From Taudactylus pleione (Eukaryota; Chordata; Amphibia; Anura; Myobatrachidae): a stretch of DNA of 64,000 nucleotides. The stretch is from contig JAUIMM010000573.1 in NCBI GenBank assembly GCA_031769625.1, forward strand, positions 248,001-312,000, written 5' to 3'. Below the pieces are notes generated by a model that saw nothing but the letters and a program-made list of their open reading frames with translations, made no database searches and was not told the DNA's origin. Shown here one piece after another: positions 8,069-19,256 of this stretch. Both the position numbers and the translations under genes were made by a program. Numbering within the stretch: the first letter of the stretch is position 1; every line of letters starts with the position of its first letter.

Positions 8069-9509
8069 CTGGCTTGGGGGCCGGACGTCTGGTACTCCAT
8101 GCCTGCTTCCGGGGCTTGACCGATTTCTTAGGGCCAGCCTGTCGAGGAAACGACTGTGGTTTGGGCCTGCCCTGGGCCCTAGATGACCGAAAGGACGATG
8201 GTCCCGAACCAGAAGGAGCAGCGGCCGACGGGAGACAGGCAGATTTGACTGCCGCCAGCGTGGCCACAATCTTATCCAGATCCGGACCGAAGAGAACTTC
8301 TCCGGTAAACGGCAACGCTTCCAGACCTTTCTTGGAATCTGCGTCCGCCTTCCAGGATCGCAGCCACAAGGTGCGACGAGCAGCTACCGCTGCTGAAGAA
8401 ATTCTAGACACCAGAGTACTAATGTCTAGAGCCGCCTCGTTGATGTAGGTGGCCGAATCACGGAGATTGCCAATCAACTCCGCCTGATCGGCCGGACAGT
8501 CGGATTCAAAAGAAGCCTCTAATGAATCCGCCCAGCGCTCCATCGCTCTGGCAACCCAGCAAATGGCCATAGCCGGCCGTGCTGCCCCCCCTGCAAGGGA
8601 ATAAGCGGACTTCAGGCAGATTTCTACCTTGCGGTCCGTAGCATCCTTAAGGGAGGACATGGATGGCATCGGCAATGTGGCACTACGGACAAGACGGGTC
8701 ACGTGAGAATCCACCTGTGGAGGGGATTCCCACTTCGCAAAATAATTATCCGCGAACGGATAAGCCACCGCCAGGCGTCTGTGCGGCTGGTATCTTTTGC
8801 CAGGTTGTTTCCACGCCTCCTCTAAATGGTCCACCAACTGACCCGAAAGAGGAAAGACTGTGGCATCGCCCTTCACATCTTTGAAAAAGGCATACTTAGA
8901 TTTAGCCGCTGGGGGAACTTCGTCCTCAATCACCAAGGCTGTGCGGACCGCCCGAATAAGTCCAGGAATATATACTTTGGACTTAGCATCAGCGTCCTTA
9001 GTATGGAGAGGTTCCTGATCGTAAGGATCTAGAATCTCCCCATCATCAGACGTCCCTTCGTCATCCTCATAAGGAGCGGACAGAGACGCCACCGGCCTTT
9101 TATGAGACCGCATCACAGACTCCCCTTGCAACACATCCGACAAGTGCTGTACAGAACTCGTCAGGGAGTTAACCCACGCTGGCTCCTGAGAACCCGGGAG
9201 CGGGGAAATAGGGAGACTGTGGGGTACCACCAATTGTCGTGGGAACCCCTGCATGGGTGACGACACCACAGACTGCTGGGACAAACCCATCGGAGTAAAC
9301 GCGGGCTGCGGAGCTAACTGGCCCACTAAAGCTGTTAACGCCTGAGCGAAACAAGCCCAGGGCGGCTCCTGTACCGGTGCTGTAACCGTAATAGGCCGCG
9401 CCATGGACAAACACTGCCGGCAAAGGCCCTCCGCGCTACCCTCCCCCTCCGCTAACGGTACTTTGCACGTGGTACACTGTAGCCGGAGGGGAAAATCACT
9501 TTCAGACAT
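8049..9509 (-). CDS. gag: DIRS gag-like protein, copy 1
   Basis: 486 residues from an ATG at 9509-9507. This is the presumed structural protein that would package the element RNA. The N-terminus has a CxxC-x14-CxxC pattern (Cys12, 15, 30, 33) that could bind zinc. The middle (about 130-190) is acidic. The best conserved part is about residues 230-425, including a motif AARRTLWLRSWKAD around 377-390 and GEVLFGPDLDKIV after it. From family knowledge, this resembles the DIRS gag region related to the LAP2-alpha C-terminal domain, which has been reported as domesticated from such an element. The tail (about 435-486) is rich in Lys, Arg and Pro, suiting nucleic-acid binding. The stop (8051-8049) overlaps the start of the RT gene. 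Family assignment is firm; function is inferred. Confidence 0.85.
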   Translation of the reverse strand: MSESDFPLRLQCTTCKVPLAEGEGSAEGLCRQCLSMARPITVTAPVQEPPWACFAQALTALVGQLAPQPAFTPMGLSQQSVVSSPMQGFPRQLVVPHSLPISPLPGSQEPAWVNSLTSSVQHLSDVLQGESVMRSHKRPVASLSAPYEDDEGTSDDGEILDPYDQEPLHTKDADAKSKVYIPGLIRAVRTALVIEDEVPPAAKSKYAFFKDVKGDATVFPLSGQLVDHLEEAWKQPGKRYQPHRRLAVAYPFADNYFAKWESPPQVDSHVTRLVRSATLPMPSMSSLKDATDRKVEICLKSAYSLAGGAARPAMAICWVARAMERWADSLEASFESDCPADQAELIGNLRDSATYINEAALDISTLVSRISSAAVAARRTLWLRSWKADADSKKGLEALPFTGEVLFGPDLDKIVATLAAVKSACLPSAAAPSGSGPSSFRSSRAQGRPKPQSFPRQAGPKKSVKPRKQAWSTRRPAPKPDDKPAA

Positions 9510-10448
9510 GATGGCACCACGTATGTGACCTCTCTCACCAATTAAGTATTAAATAGGCGAGAGACCACCCTGCAGCACCGCACCGCAAGGGCTTTAGCAG
9601 AAAGAACAGGGACAGTAATAAAGCTGACAGTTTAGAGAAGAAAAGATTACAGGCAGCAGCGCTAGCACAGTCACATACAATGCAGAAAAATAACAATTCC
9701 TGCACTAACAGCGCTGATCACTCAACTACACAGACACAGGGCCTGGTAGGACACAGCGCTGCATACACAGACCTGAGCCACAGCGGAGGAGAGGTATGCG
9801 GGGGGACCCAGACCACGATGCTTCCGTCCAGCGCTTCCAGCAGCGTTCACCATGCGTTCTGGAGAAGATGGCCGCCGAGGAGCAGAGAGGAGGCTGGCCT
9901 GGGGGAGGAGCGCTGCCACAGGACCAGTCGGCAGCATGCAGAGAGGGCTGTGTGCAGCGGGGGAGGCGCCGGCTGTGAGACAGGGAAGGCGCGCTCCCCT
10001 GGCATGCATTTAACCCCTGGGACGCCGCAGCGCTACCGCTCTGCTGCGGTCCGCTGTCCCAGGGGGTAGTGGAAGCGCAGGTTGGTCGCCTGGCTCCACG
10101 CTGCAGCCAGTCCCCAGGGAGCCCCCTGCCTGGGGACTTAGGACCATGTGATCAGCGGGGACCCACCGCGGGACCCCGCTGCTTACCTCTGTCCCCCTTG
10201 AATCCGGCCATGGTCCGGAGCATCTGGGGTCACCGCTAGCTGTGACCCCAGACGCCCACCAGCATCCCCGGATCAGTACCGGCGTTCTGGTACCGGCGGG
10301 GTGTAGGGAAGACAGCATGGACGTCAGGACTGACTGTCCATGCTGTTCATCCAGTTGTGCAGCCACAGCTGCATGAAGAATAAGCTTTAGGGGCTCTTCT
10401 AGCCCCCACTCCAACAGGTGCACCCGACTCCGGCCGGGCACCAAACTA
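9510..10448 (-). other. DIRS 5' leader, copy 1, with a string of hairpins
   Basis: 939 bp between the 5' terminal repeat and gag with no convincing gene. Between 10014 and 10406 it holds a run of inverted repeats: 10014-10065 (10 bp outer and 6 bp inner stem), 10109-10138 (10 bp), 10154-10180 (11 bp, one mismatch), 10203-10219 (5 bp), 10223-10252 (11 bp), 10312-10346 (11 bp), 10358-10373 (6 bp), 10390-10406 (6 bp). A strong splice-donor-like site, agag/gtaagc on the minus strand, sits at 10190-10181; I cannot place an acceptor. The role (packaging, translation control or reverse-transcription priming) is unknown. Confidence 0.6.
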
Positions 10449-10575
10449 AACTGAGGTGCCTTGGCCCGGGGGCGGGGTATAGGAGGGGGACCTAGTGCAT
10501 CCTGGGAGGCTGAAAGCTTAACTCTTTGGTGCCCTGCGACTGACGTCACACCTATACCCCAAGGTATCCTGTGGA
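10449..10575 (-). repeat. DIRS inverted terminal repeat, 5' end, copy 1
   Basis: A perfect 127 bp reverse complement of 4720-4846. It is followed by a 25 bp outer tip (10576-10600) that is complementary to part of the internal complementary region. It contains a full CRE (TGACGTCA, 10541-10548) and a GC box (gggggcgggg, 10468-10477), so it is the likely promoter region. Confidence 0.95.
10468..10548 (-). promoter_or_regulatory. Promoter-like motifs in the DIRS 5' terminal repeat, copy 1
   Basis: On the minus strand a consensus CRE (TGACGTCA, 10548-10541) is followed about 65 bp downstream by a GC box (10477-10468), with ctatacccc just upstream of it as a weak TATA-like stretch. The same motifs occur in copies 2 and 3, and in mirrored orientation in every 3' terminal repeat. 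Promoter function is inferred from motifs and position only. Confidence 0.35.
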
Positions 10576-10804
10576 TACCCTATGGACCCTGAAGTAGAAA
10601 TTTGGCCATTCACTGTAGTCCCTGCCCCAGTGGAGCTTACACTCTATATTCCCTACCACATGCTCACGCAACTAGCAACAAATGCAACGCAAGGCATGAT
10701 AATTAGCAACACAGCAATAGACAAGTTATAAGTACCAAAGAACTAGTGTCTGCCTATCTAACTGTCTACCTACCGATCGATCGATCTATCTATCTATCTA
10801 TCTA

Positions 10805-10838
<34 letters not shown>

Positions 10839-10974
10839 TATATCTATCTATATATGGGTAACCTACAGATGTGTTCACATACACCTAGCCTCCCTGCACG
10901 TTAAATAGCCCTTCTAGTAGAGTTATACCGTGGCACGACACTACAGAACTGAGCACCTTTTCGTGCAAATTATA

Positions 10975-11592
10975 CCCTTAAAATGTGTCTTATTTGCAAA
11001 GCAATGGAAAATAGGATGGACAAGCAGCTAATGCTGAATAAAATGATATGTGGCATGCCTATGTTCTGTGTGCTGCTGCTGCAAAATGCTACATTACAGT
11101 GTCAGCAGCTGTGACACTGTAAAGTTGCATATCGTATCCAGATACAGCTCAGTCGCATACAGATTATACAGTAGGCAGGCCGTATATCATTTTAATCAGT
11201 ATAAGCTGCTTTTGCGTCCTAATCGCATCACTTTGCAAATAAGACACATTTTAATGGAAAAAGTCACTTGGAAAGATGCTCAGTGCTACAGAGTCACATT
11301 GTACTCACCCATTATTTGTAACACATCTCAAAGCACATGGAGGATAGATGTATGTGAACGCATCTGTACCTAATTATTTATTAGTATTTATTACCAGTTT
11401 TTTATATAGCGCACATATATTCCACAGCGCTTTACAGAGAATAATTTGGCCACTCACTTTAGTCCCTGCCGCAGTGGAGCTTACAGTCTATATTCCCTAC
11501 CACGTGCTCACACAACTAGCAACAAATGCAACGCAAGACATGATATTTAGCAACACAGCAAAAGACGAGTCATAAGTACCAAAGAACTAGTG

Positions 11593-11653
<61 letters not shown>

Positions 11654-11678
11654 TCTTTCTATCTTTCTATCTTTTCAT

Positions 11679-11717
<39 letters not shown>

Positions 11718-13289
11718 CTCTATATCTATCTATATATGGGGAATCTAAGGTAGCTAACTAGTGTCTATCTATCAATGATCGAGCTACCTATCAATCTATG
11801 ATCTATCTTTAAATATTAGACATTGGAGGCAAACCTTCTAATCAAAAGATTCACATTTTCCCAACATTAAGTCCAAGTAATTGAAAAACCACCCCAAGAT
11901 TCTTGGTTAGGAAAGGTGAGCATAATGCTGTTTGGGATTTAGACTAAAAAGCATGATTTATGGAGTAAAACAGGGAGAGTGAACAGCTGAGATATACTGC
12001 ATCCTGAGATAAACAGAATTACTGTATATCTGACACTACCAAATCACAGTGTCGCATAAGTAGAATAGTCCATAGTAAATAGACATTTTTGAAGTATCAA
12101 TGTATAGCAGGAACATATCATCGTGCCTCTGCAGGCCTAGAGCAAGTCTAGCCTGAGAATTACCGGTAATTAATAATCATTAATTACCTGTTCAGGGTCT
12201 CCTTCTTCGGTGGTTCATCTTTGATAGTTGCCATGAGTAGAAGTCTGGAATCAAGGAGACCTCACAAAAGTCCAGCGATGTAGTTTGTTTAGATGTTGAC
12301 CTCACATTTTGATTCATGGAAAAGGCCCACCTGGAAAAAACATATTGGGAGGCGCGATAACATGTTCTTGCTATACACTATACATGCAAATATATCTCAG
12401 TTGGGCCTGTCCTTGTTGGCAGGGTGAATTTGCACTATATCTAGCTACCTTAATATCTATCTCTATATCTATCTATATATGGGCAATCAACAGATGTGTT
12501 CACAAACATCTAACCTCCCTGCGCGTTCAACAGCCCTTCTAGATGTGTTATACCATGGCACGAATCGGTACCGCTGAGCATCATTTTGTGAAACATTTTC
12601 CCTTAAACTGCATTTTATTCGCAAAGTGATGCAAATAGGATGGACAAGCAGCTTATGCTGGTTAAAATTATATGTGGCAAGCCTACAGTATGTTCTGTGT
12701 GCGACTGTGGCTATATCTGCATGCAAAATGCTACGTTACAGTGTCAGCAGCTGTGACAATGTAAAGTTGCATATCGCATGCAGATACAGCTCAGTTGCAC
12801 ACAGATTATACAGTAGGCATGCCGTATATCATTTTAGTCAGTATAAGCTGCTTTTGCATCCTATTCGCATCACTTTGCAAATAAGACACATTTTAATGGA
12901 AAAAGTCACCTGGAAAGATGCCCTGTGCTACAGAGTCGCATTGTACTCACCCATTATTTGTAACACATCTCTCAAAACACATGGAGGATAGATGTACTGC
13001 ATGTGGAAGCATCTGTACCTAATTATTTATTAGTATTTATTACCAGGTTTTTATATAGCGCACATATATTCCGCAGCACTTTACAGTGAAAAATTTGGCC
13101 ATTCACTGTAGTCCCTGCCCCAGTGGAGCTTACACTCTATATTCCCTACCACATGCTCACGCAACTAGCAACAAATGCAACGCAAGGCATGATAATTAGC
13201 AACACAGCAATAGACAAGTTATAAGTACCAAAGAACTAGTGTCTGCCTATCTAACTGTCTACCTACCGATCGATCTATCTATCTATCTA

Positions 13290-13346
<57 letters not shown>

Positions 13347-13477
13347 CTATCTATATATGGGTAACCTACAGATGTGTTCACATACACCTAGCCTCCCTGC
13401 ACGTTAAATAGCCCTTCTAGTAGAGTTATACCGTGGCACGACACTACAGAACAGAGCACCTTTTCGTGCAAATTATA
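10975..13477 (+). repeat. Satellite unit 3 (type 1, follows DIRS copy 1)
   Basis: 2503 bp unit. A palindrome 10865-11367, TCTA tract 11595-11737, B palindrome 12490-13016, TCTA/TC tract 13268-13358. It reads gtgctgctgctgc near 11070, where most units read gtgcgggtgctgc. This private marker recurs only in units directly after an element (units 7 and 12). It also reads catattggg near 12342, shared with units 12 and 14. No gene is visible. Confidence 0.92.
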
Positions 13478-14095
13478 CCCTTAAAATGTGTCTTATTTGC
13501 AAAGCAATGGAAAATAGGATGGACAAGCAGCTAATGCTGAATAAAATGATATGTGGCATGCCTATGTTCTGTGTGCGGGTGCTGCAAAATGCTACATTAC
13601 AGTGTCAGCAGCTGTGACACTGTAAAGTTGCATATCGTATCCAGATACAGCTCAGTCGCATACAGATTATACAGTAGGCAGGCCGTATATCATTTTAATC
13701 AGTATAAGCTGCTTTTGCGTCCTAATCGCATCACTTTGCAAATAAGACACATTTTAATGGAAAAAGTCACTTGGAAAGATGCTCAGTGCTACAGAGTCAC
13801 ATTGTACTCACCCATTATTTGTAACACATCTCAAAGCACATGGAGGATAGATGTATGTGAACGCATCTGTACCTAATTATTTATTAGTATTTATTACCAG
13901 TTTTTTATATAGCGCACATATATTCCACAGCGCTTTACAGAGAATAATTTGGCCACTCACTTTAGTCCCTGCCGCAGTGGAGCTTACAGTCTATATTCCC
14001 TACCACGTGCTCACACAACTAGCAACAAATGCAACGCAAGACATGATATTTAGCAACACAGCAAAAGACGAGTCATAAGTACCAAAGAACTAGTG

Positions 14096-14132
<37 letters not shown>

Positions 14133-14157
14133 TCTTTCTATCTATCTATCTTTTCAT

Positions 14158-14216
<59 letters not shown>

Positions 14217-15788
14217 CTCTATCTCTCTATATCTATCTATATATGGGGAATCTAAGGTTGCTAACTAGTGTCTATCTATCAATGATCGAGCTACCTATCT
14301 ATCTATGATCTATCTTTAAATATTAGACATTGGAGGCAAACCTTCTAATCAAAAGATTCACATTTTCCCAACATTAAGTCCAAGTGATTGAAAAACCACT
14401 CCCAAGATTCTTGGTTAGGAAAGGTGAGCATAATGCTGTTTGGGATTTAGACTAAAAAGCATGATTTATGGAGTAAAACAGGGAGAGTGAACAGCTGAGA
14501 TATACTGCATCCTGAGATAAACAGAATTACTGAATATCTGACACTACCAAATCACAGTGTCGCATAAGTAGAATAGTCCATAGTAAAGAGACATTTTTTA
14601 AGTATCAATGTATAGCAGGAACATATCATCGTGCCTCTGCAGGCCTAGAGCAAGTCTAGCCTGAGAATTACCGGTAATTAATAATCATTAATTACCTGTT
14701 CAGGGTCTCCTTCTTCGGTGGTTCATCTTTGATTGTTGCCATGAGTAGAAGTCTGGAATCAAGGAGACCTCACAAAAGTCCAGCGATGTAGTTTGTTTAG
14801 ATGTTGACCTCACATTTTGATTCATGGAAAAGGCCCACCTGGAAAAAACATATCGGGAGGCGCGATAACATGTTCTTGCTATACACTATACATGCAAATA
14901 TATCTCAGTTGGGCCTGTCCTTGTTGGCAGGGTGAATTTGCACTATATCTAGCTACCTTAATATCTATCTCTATATCTATCTATATATGGGCAATCAACA
15001 GATGTGTTCACAAACATCTAACCTCCCTGCGCGTTCAACAGCCCTTCTAGATGTGTTATACCATGGCACAAATCGGTACCGCTGAGCATCTTTTTGTGAC
15101 ACATTTTCCCTTAAACTGCATTTTATTCGCAAAGTGATGCAAATAGGATGGACAAGCAGCTTATGCTGATTAAAATTATATGTGGCAAGCCTACAGTATG
15201 TTCTGTGTGCGACTGAGGCTATATCTGCATGCAAAATGCTACGTTACAGTGTCAGCAGCTGTGACACTGTAAAGTTGCATATCGCATGCAGATACAGCTC
15301 AGTTGCACACAGATTATACAGTAGGCATGCCGTATATCATTTTAATCAGTATAAGCTGCTTTTGCATCCTATTCGCATCACTTTGCAAATAAGACACATT
15401 TTAATGGAAAAAGTCACCTGGAAAGATGCCCTGTGCTACAGAGTCGCATTGTACTCACCCATTATTTGTAACACATCTCTCAAAACACATGGAGGATAGA
15501 TGTACTGCATGTGGACGCATCTGTACCTAATTATTTATTAGTATTTATTACCAGGTTTTTATATAGCGCACATATATTCCGCAGCACTTTACAGTGAAAA
15601 ATTTGGCCATTCACTGTAGTCCCTGCCCCAGTGGAGCTTACACTCTATATTCCCTACCACATGCTCATGCAACTAGCAACAAATGCAACGCAAGGCATGA
15701 TAATTAGCAACACAGCAATAGACAAGTTATAAGTACCAAAGAACTAGTGTCTGCCTATCTAACTGTCTACCTACCGATCGATCGATCG

Positions 15789-15870
<82 letters not shown>

Positions 15871-16007
15871 CTATATCTATCTATATATGGGTAACCTACA
15901 GATGTGTTCACATACACCTAGCCTCCCTGCACGTTAAATAGCCCTTCTAGTAGAGTTATACCGTGGCACGACACTACAGAACTGAGCACCTTTTCGTGCA
16001 AATTATA
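13478..16007 (+). repeat. Satellite unit 4 (type 2, no insertion)
   Basis: 2530 bp unit. A palindrome 13368-13870, TCTA tract 14098-14244, B palindrome 14998-15524, TCTA/TC tract 15776-15888 with three GATC repeats at its start. As a type 2 unit without the element it has acattttttaag near 14590 and ctcatgcaac near 15665, where element-bearing units have acatttttgaag and ctcacgcaac. No gene is visible. Confidence 0.92.
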
Positions 16008-16641
16008 CCCTTAAAATGTGTCTTATTTGCAAAGCAATGGAAAATAGGATGGACAAGCAGCTAATGCTGAATAAAATGATATGTGGCATGCCTATGTTCT
16101 GTGTGCGGGTGCTGCAAAATGCTACATTACAGTGTCAGCAGCTGTGACACTGTAAAGTTGCATATCGTATCCAGATACAGCTCAGTCGCATACAGATTAT
16201 ACAGTAGGCAGGCCGTATATCATTTTAATCAGTATAATCTGCTTTTGCGTCCTAATCGCATCACTTTGCAAATAAGACACATTTTAATGGAAAAAGTCAC
16301 TTGGAAAGATGCTCAGTGCTACAGAGTCACATTGTACTCACCCATTATTTGTAACACATCTCAAAGCACATGGAGGATAGATGTATGTGAACGCATCTGT
16401 ACCTAATTATTTATTAGTATTTATTACCAGTTTTTTATATAGCGCACATATATTCCACAGCGCTTTACAGAGAATAATTTGGCCACTCACTTTAGTCCCT
16501 GCCGCAGTGGAGCTTACAGTCTATATTCCCTACCACGTGCTCACACAACTAGCAGCAAATGCAACGCAAGACATGATATTTAGCAACACAGCAAAAGACG
16601 AGTCATAAGTACCAAAGAACTAGTGTCTATCTATCTATCTT

Positions 16642-16674
<33 letters not shown>

Positions 16675-16699
16675 TCTTTCTATCTATCTATCTTTTCAT

Positions 16700-16754
<55 letters not shown>

Positions 16755-18310
16755 CTCTATATCTATCTATATATGGGGAATCTAAGGTAGCTAACTAGTG
16801 TCTATCTATCAATGATCGAGCTACCTATCTATCTATGATCTATCTTTAAATATTAGACATTGGAGGCAAACCTTCTAATCAAAAGATTCACATTTTCCCA
16901 ACATTAAGTCCAAGTAATTGAAAAACCACCCCCAAGATTCTTGGTTAGGAAAGGTGAGCATAATGCTGTTTGGGATTTAGACTAAAAAGCATGATTTATG
17001 GAGTAAAACAGGGAGAGTGAACAGCTGAGATATACTGCATCCTGAGATAAACAGAATTACTGAATATCTGACACTACCAAATCACAGTGTCGCATAAGTA
17101 GAATAGTCCATAGTAAAGAGACATTTTTGAAGTATCAATGTATAGCAGGAACATATCATCGTGCCTCTGCAGGCCTAGAGCAAGTCTAGCCTGAGAATTA
17201 CCGGTAATTAATAATCATTAATTACCTGTTCAGGGTCTCCTTCTTCGGTGGTTCATCTTTGATAGTTGCCATGAGTAGAAGTCTGGAATCAAGGAGACCT
17301 CACAAAAGTCCAGCGATGTAGTTTGTTTAGATGTTGACCTCACATTTTGATTCATGGAAAAGGCCCACCTGGAAAAAACATATCGGGAGGCGCGATAACA
17401 TGTTCTTGCTATACACTATACATGCAAATATATCTCAGTTGGGCCTGTCCTTGTTGGCAGGGTGAATTTGCACTATATCTAGCTACCTTACTCTCTATCT
17501 CTATATCTATCTATATATGGGCAATCAACAGATGTGTTCACAAACATCTAGCCTCCCTGCGCGTTCAACAGCCCTTCTAGATGTGTTATACCATGGCACG
17601 AATCGGTACCGCTGAGCATCATTTTGTGAAACATTTTCCCTTAAACTGCATTTTATTCGCAAAGTGATGCAAATAGGATGGACAAGCAGCTTATGCTGGT
17701 TAAAATTATATGTGGCAAGCCTACAGTATGTTCTGTGTGCGACTGTGGCTATATCTGCATGCAAAATGCTACGTTACAGTGTCAGCAGCTGTGACAATGT
17801 AAAGTTGCATATCGCATGCAGATACAGCTCAGTTGCACACAGATTATACAGTAGGCATGCCGTATATCATTTTAGTCAGTATAAGCTGCTTTTGCATCCT
17901 ATTCGCATCACTTTGCAAATAAGACACATTTTAATGGAAAAAGTCACCTGGAAAGATGCCCTGTGCTACAGAGTCGCATTGTACTCACCCATTATTTGTA
18001 ACACATCTCTCAAAACACATGGAGGATAGATGTACTGCATGTGGAAGCATCTGTACCTAATTATTTATTAGTATTTATTACCAGGTTTTTATATAGCGCA
18101 CATATATTCCGCAGCACTTTACAGTGAAAAATTTGGCCATTCACTGTAGTCCCTGCCCCAGTGGAGCTTACACTCTATATTCCCTACCACATGCTCACGC
18201 AACTAGCAACAAATGCAACGCAAGGCATGATAATTAGCAACACAGCAATAGACAAGTTATAAGTACCAAAGAACTAGTGTCTGCCTATCTAACTGTCTAC
18301 CTACCGATCG

Positions 18311-18394
<84 letters not shown>

Positions 18395-18525
18395 CTATCT
18401 ATATATGGGTAACCTACAGATGTGTTCACATACACCTAGCCTCCCTGCACGTTAAATAGCCCTTCTAGTAGAGTTATACCGTGGCACGACACTACAGAAC
18501 AGAGCACCTTTTCGTGCAAATTATA
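16008..18525 (+). repeat. Satellite unit 5 (type 1, no insertion)
   Basis: 2518 bp unit closely matching units 1 and 16 (ataatctgc near 16235, agcagcaaatg near 16552, ctctctatc near 17492). A palindrome 15898-16400, TCTA tract 16628-16774, B palindrome 17528-18054, TCTA/TC tract 18306-18406 with a long uninterrupted TC run. No gene is visible. Confidence 0.92.
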
Positions 18526-19143
18526 CCCTTAAAATGTGTCTTATTTGCAAAGCAATGGAAAATAGGATGGACAAGCAGCTAATGCTGAATAAAATGATAT
18601 GTGGCATGCCTATGTTCTGTGTGCGGGTGCTGCAAAATGCTACATTACAGTGTCAGCAGCTGTGACACTGTAAAGTTGCATATCGTATCCAGATACAGCT
18701 CAGTCGCATACAGATTATACAGTAGGCAGGCCGTATATCATTTTAATCAGTATAAGCTGCTTTTGCGTCCTAATCGCATCACTTTGCAAATAAGACACAT
18801 TTTAATGGAAAAAGTCACTTGGAAAGATGCTCAGTGCTACAGAGTCACATTGTACTCACCCATTATTTGTAACACATCTCAAAGCACATGGAGGATAGAT
18901 GTATGTGAACGCATCTGTACCTAATTATTTCTTAGTATTTATTACCAGTTTTTTATATAGCGCACATATATTCCACAGCGCTTTACAGAGAATAATTTGG
19001 CCACTCACTTTAGTCCCTGCCGCAGTGGAGCTTACAGTCTATATTCCCTACCACGTGCTCACACAACTAGCAACAAATGCAACGCAAGACATGATATTTA
19101 GCAACACAGCAAAAGACGAGTCATAAGTACCAAAGAACTAGTG

Positions 19144-19200
<57 letters not shown>

Positions 19201-19225
19201 TCTTTCTATCTATCTATCTTTTCAT

Positions 19226-19256
<31 letters not shown>

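Larger units (their letters stand above)
4658..10600 (-). mobile_element. DIRS-type tyrosine-recombinase retrotransposon, copy 1 (complete)
   Basis: Full-length element, 5943 bp including shared A residues, transcribed on the minus strand. In element order: terminal repeat 10449-10575 with outer tip to 10600, hairpin-rich leader 9510-10448, gag-like gene, RT-RNase H-methyltransferase-like gene, tyrosine recombinase gene, internal complementary region 5106-4995, terminal repeat 4846-4720 with outer tip to 4658. Recombinase in place of an integrase, inverted terminal repeats, an internal complementary region and no target duplication identify the DIRS order. All three genes are open and the key catalytic residues are present, so this copy looks potentially active. 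It sits in the B core of unit 2. Confidence 0.95.
2529..10974 (+). repeat. Satellite unit 2 (type 2) interrupted by DIRS copy 1
   Basis: Unit of about 2506 bp once the 5940 bp net insertion is removed. A palindrome 2419-2921, TCTA tract 3149-3303, B palindrome 4057-4583, DIRS 4658-10600, TCTA/TC tract 10775-10855. Type 2 markers: gactgagg near 4271 and an intact central hairpin in the B palindrome. It also carries gcatcatttt at about 4433-4442, where units without the element read gcatcacttt; only element-bearing units have this base. Confidence 0.93.

Noticed and set aside
10010..10549. 179-codon minus-strand frame in the DIRS leader
   Set aside because: It begins in the terminal repeat, crosses the hairpin string and has no recognisable domain. 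GC-rich sequence easily gives open frames this long.
14093..14308. Open frames reading as Ser-Ile-Tyr-Leu repeats
   Set aside because: These are translations of TCTA microsatellite tracts.
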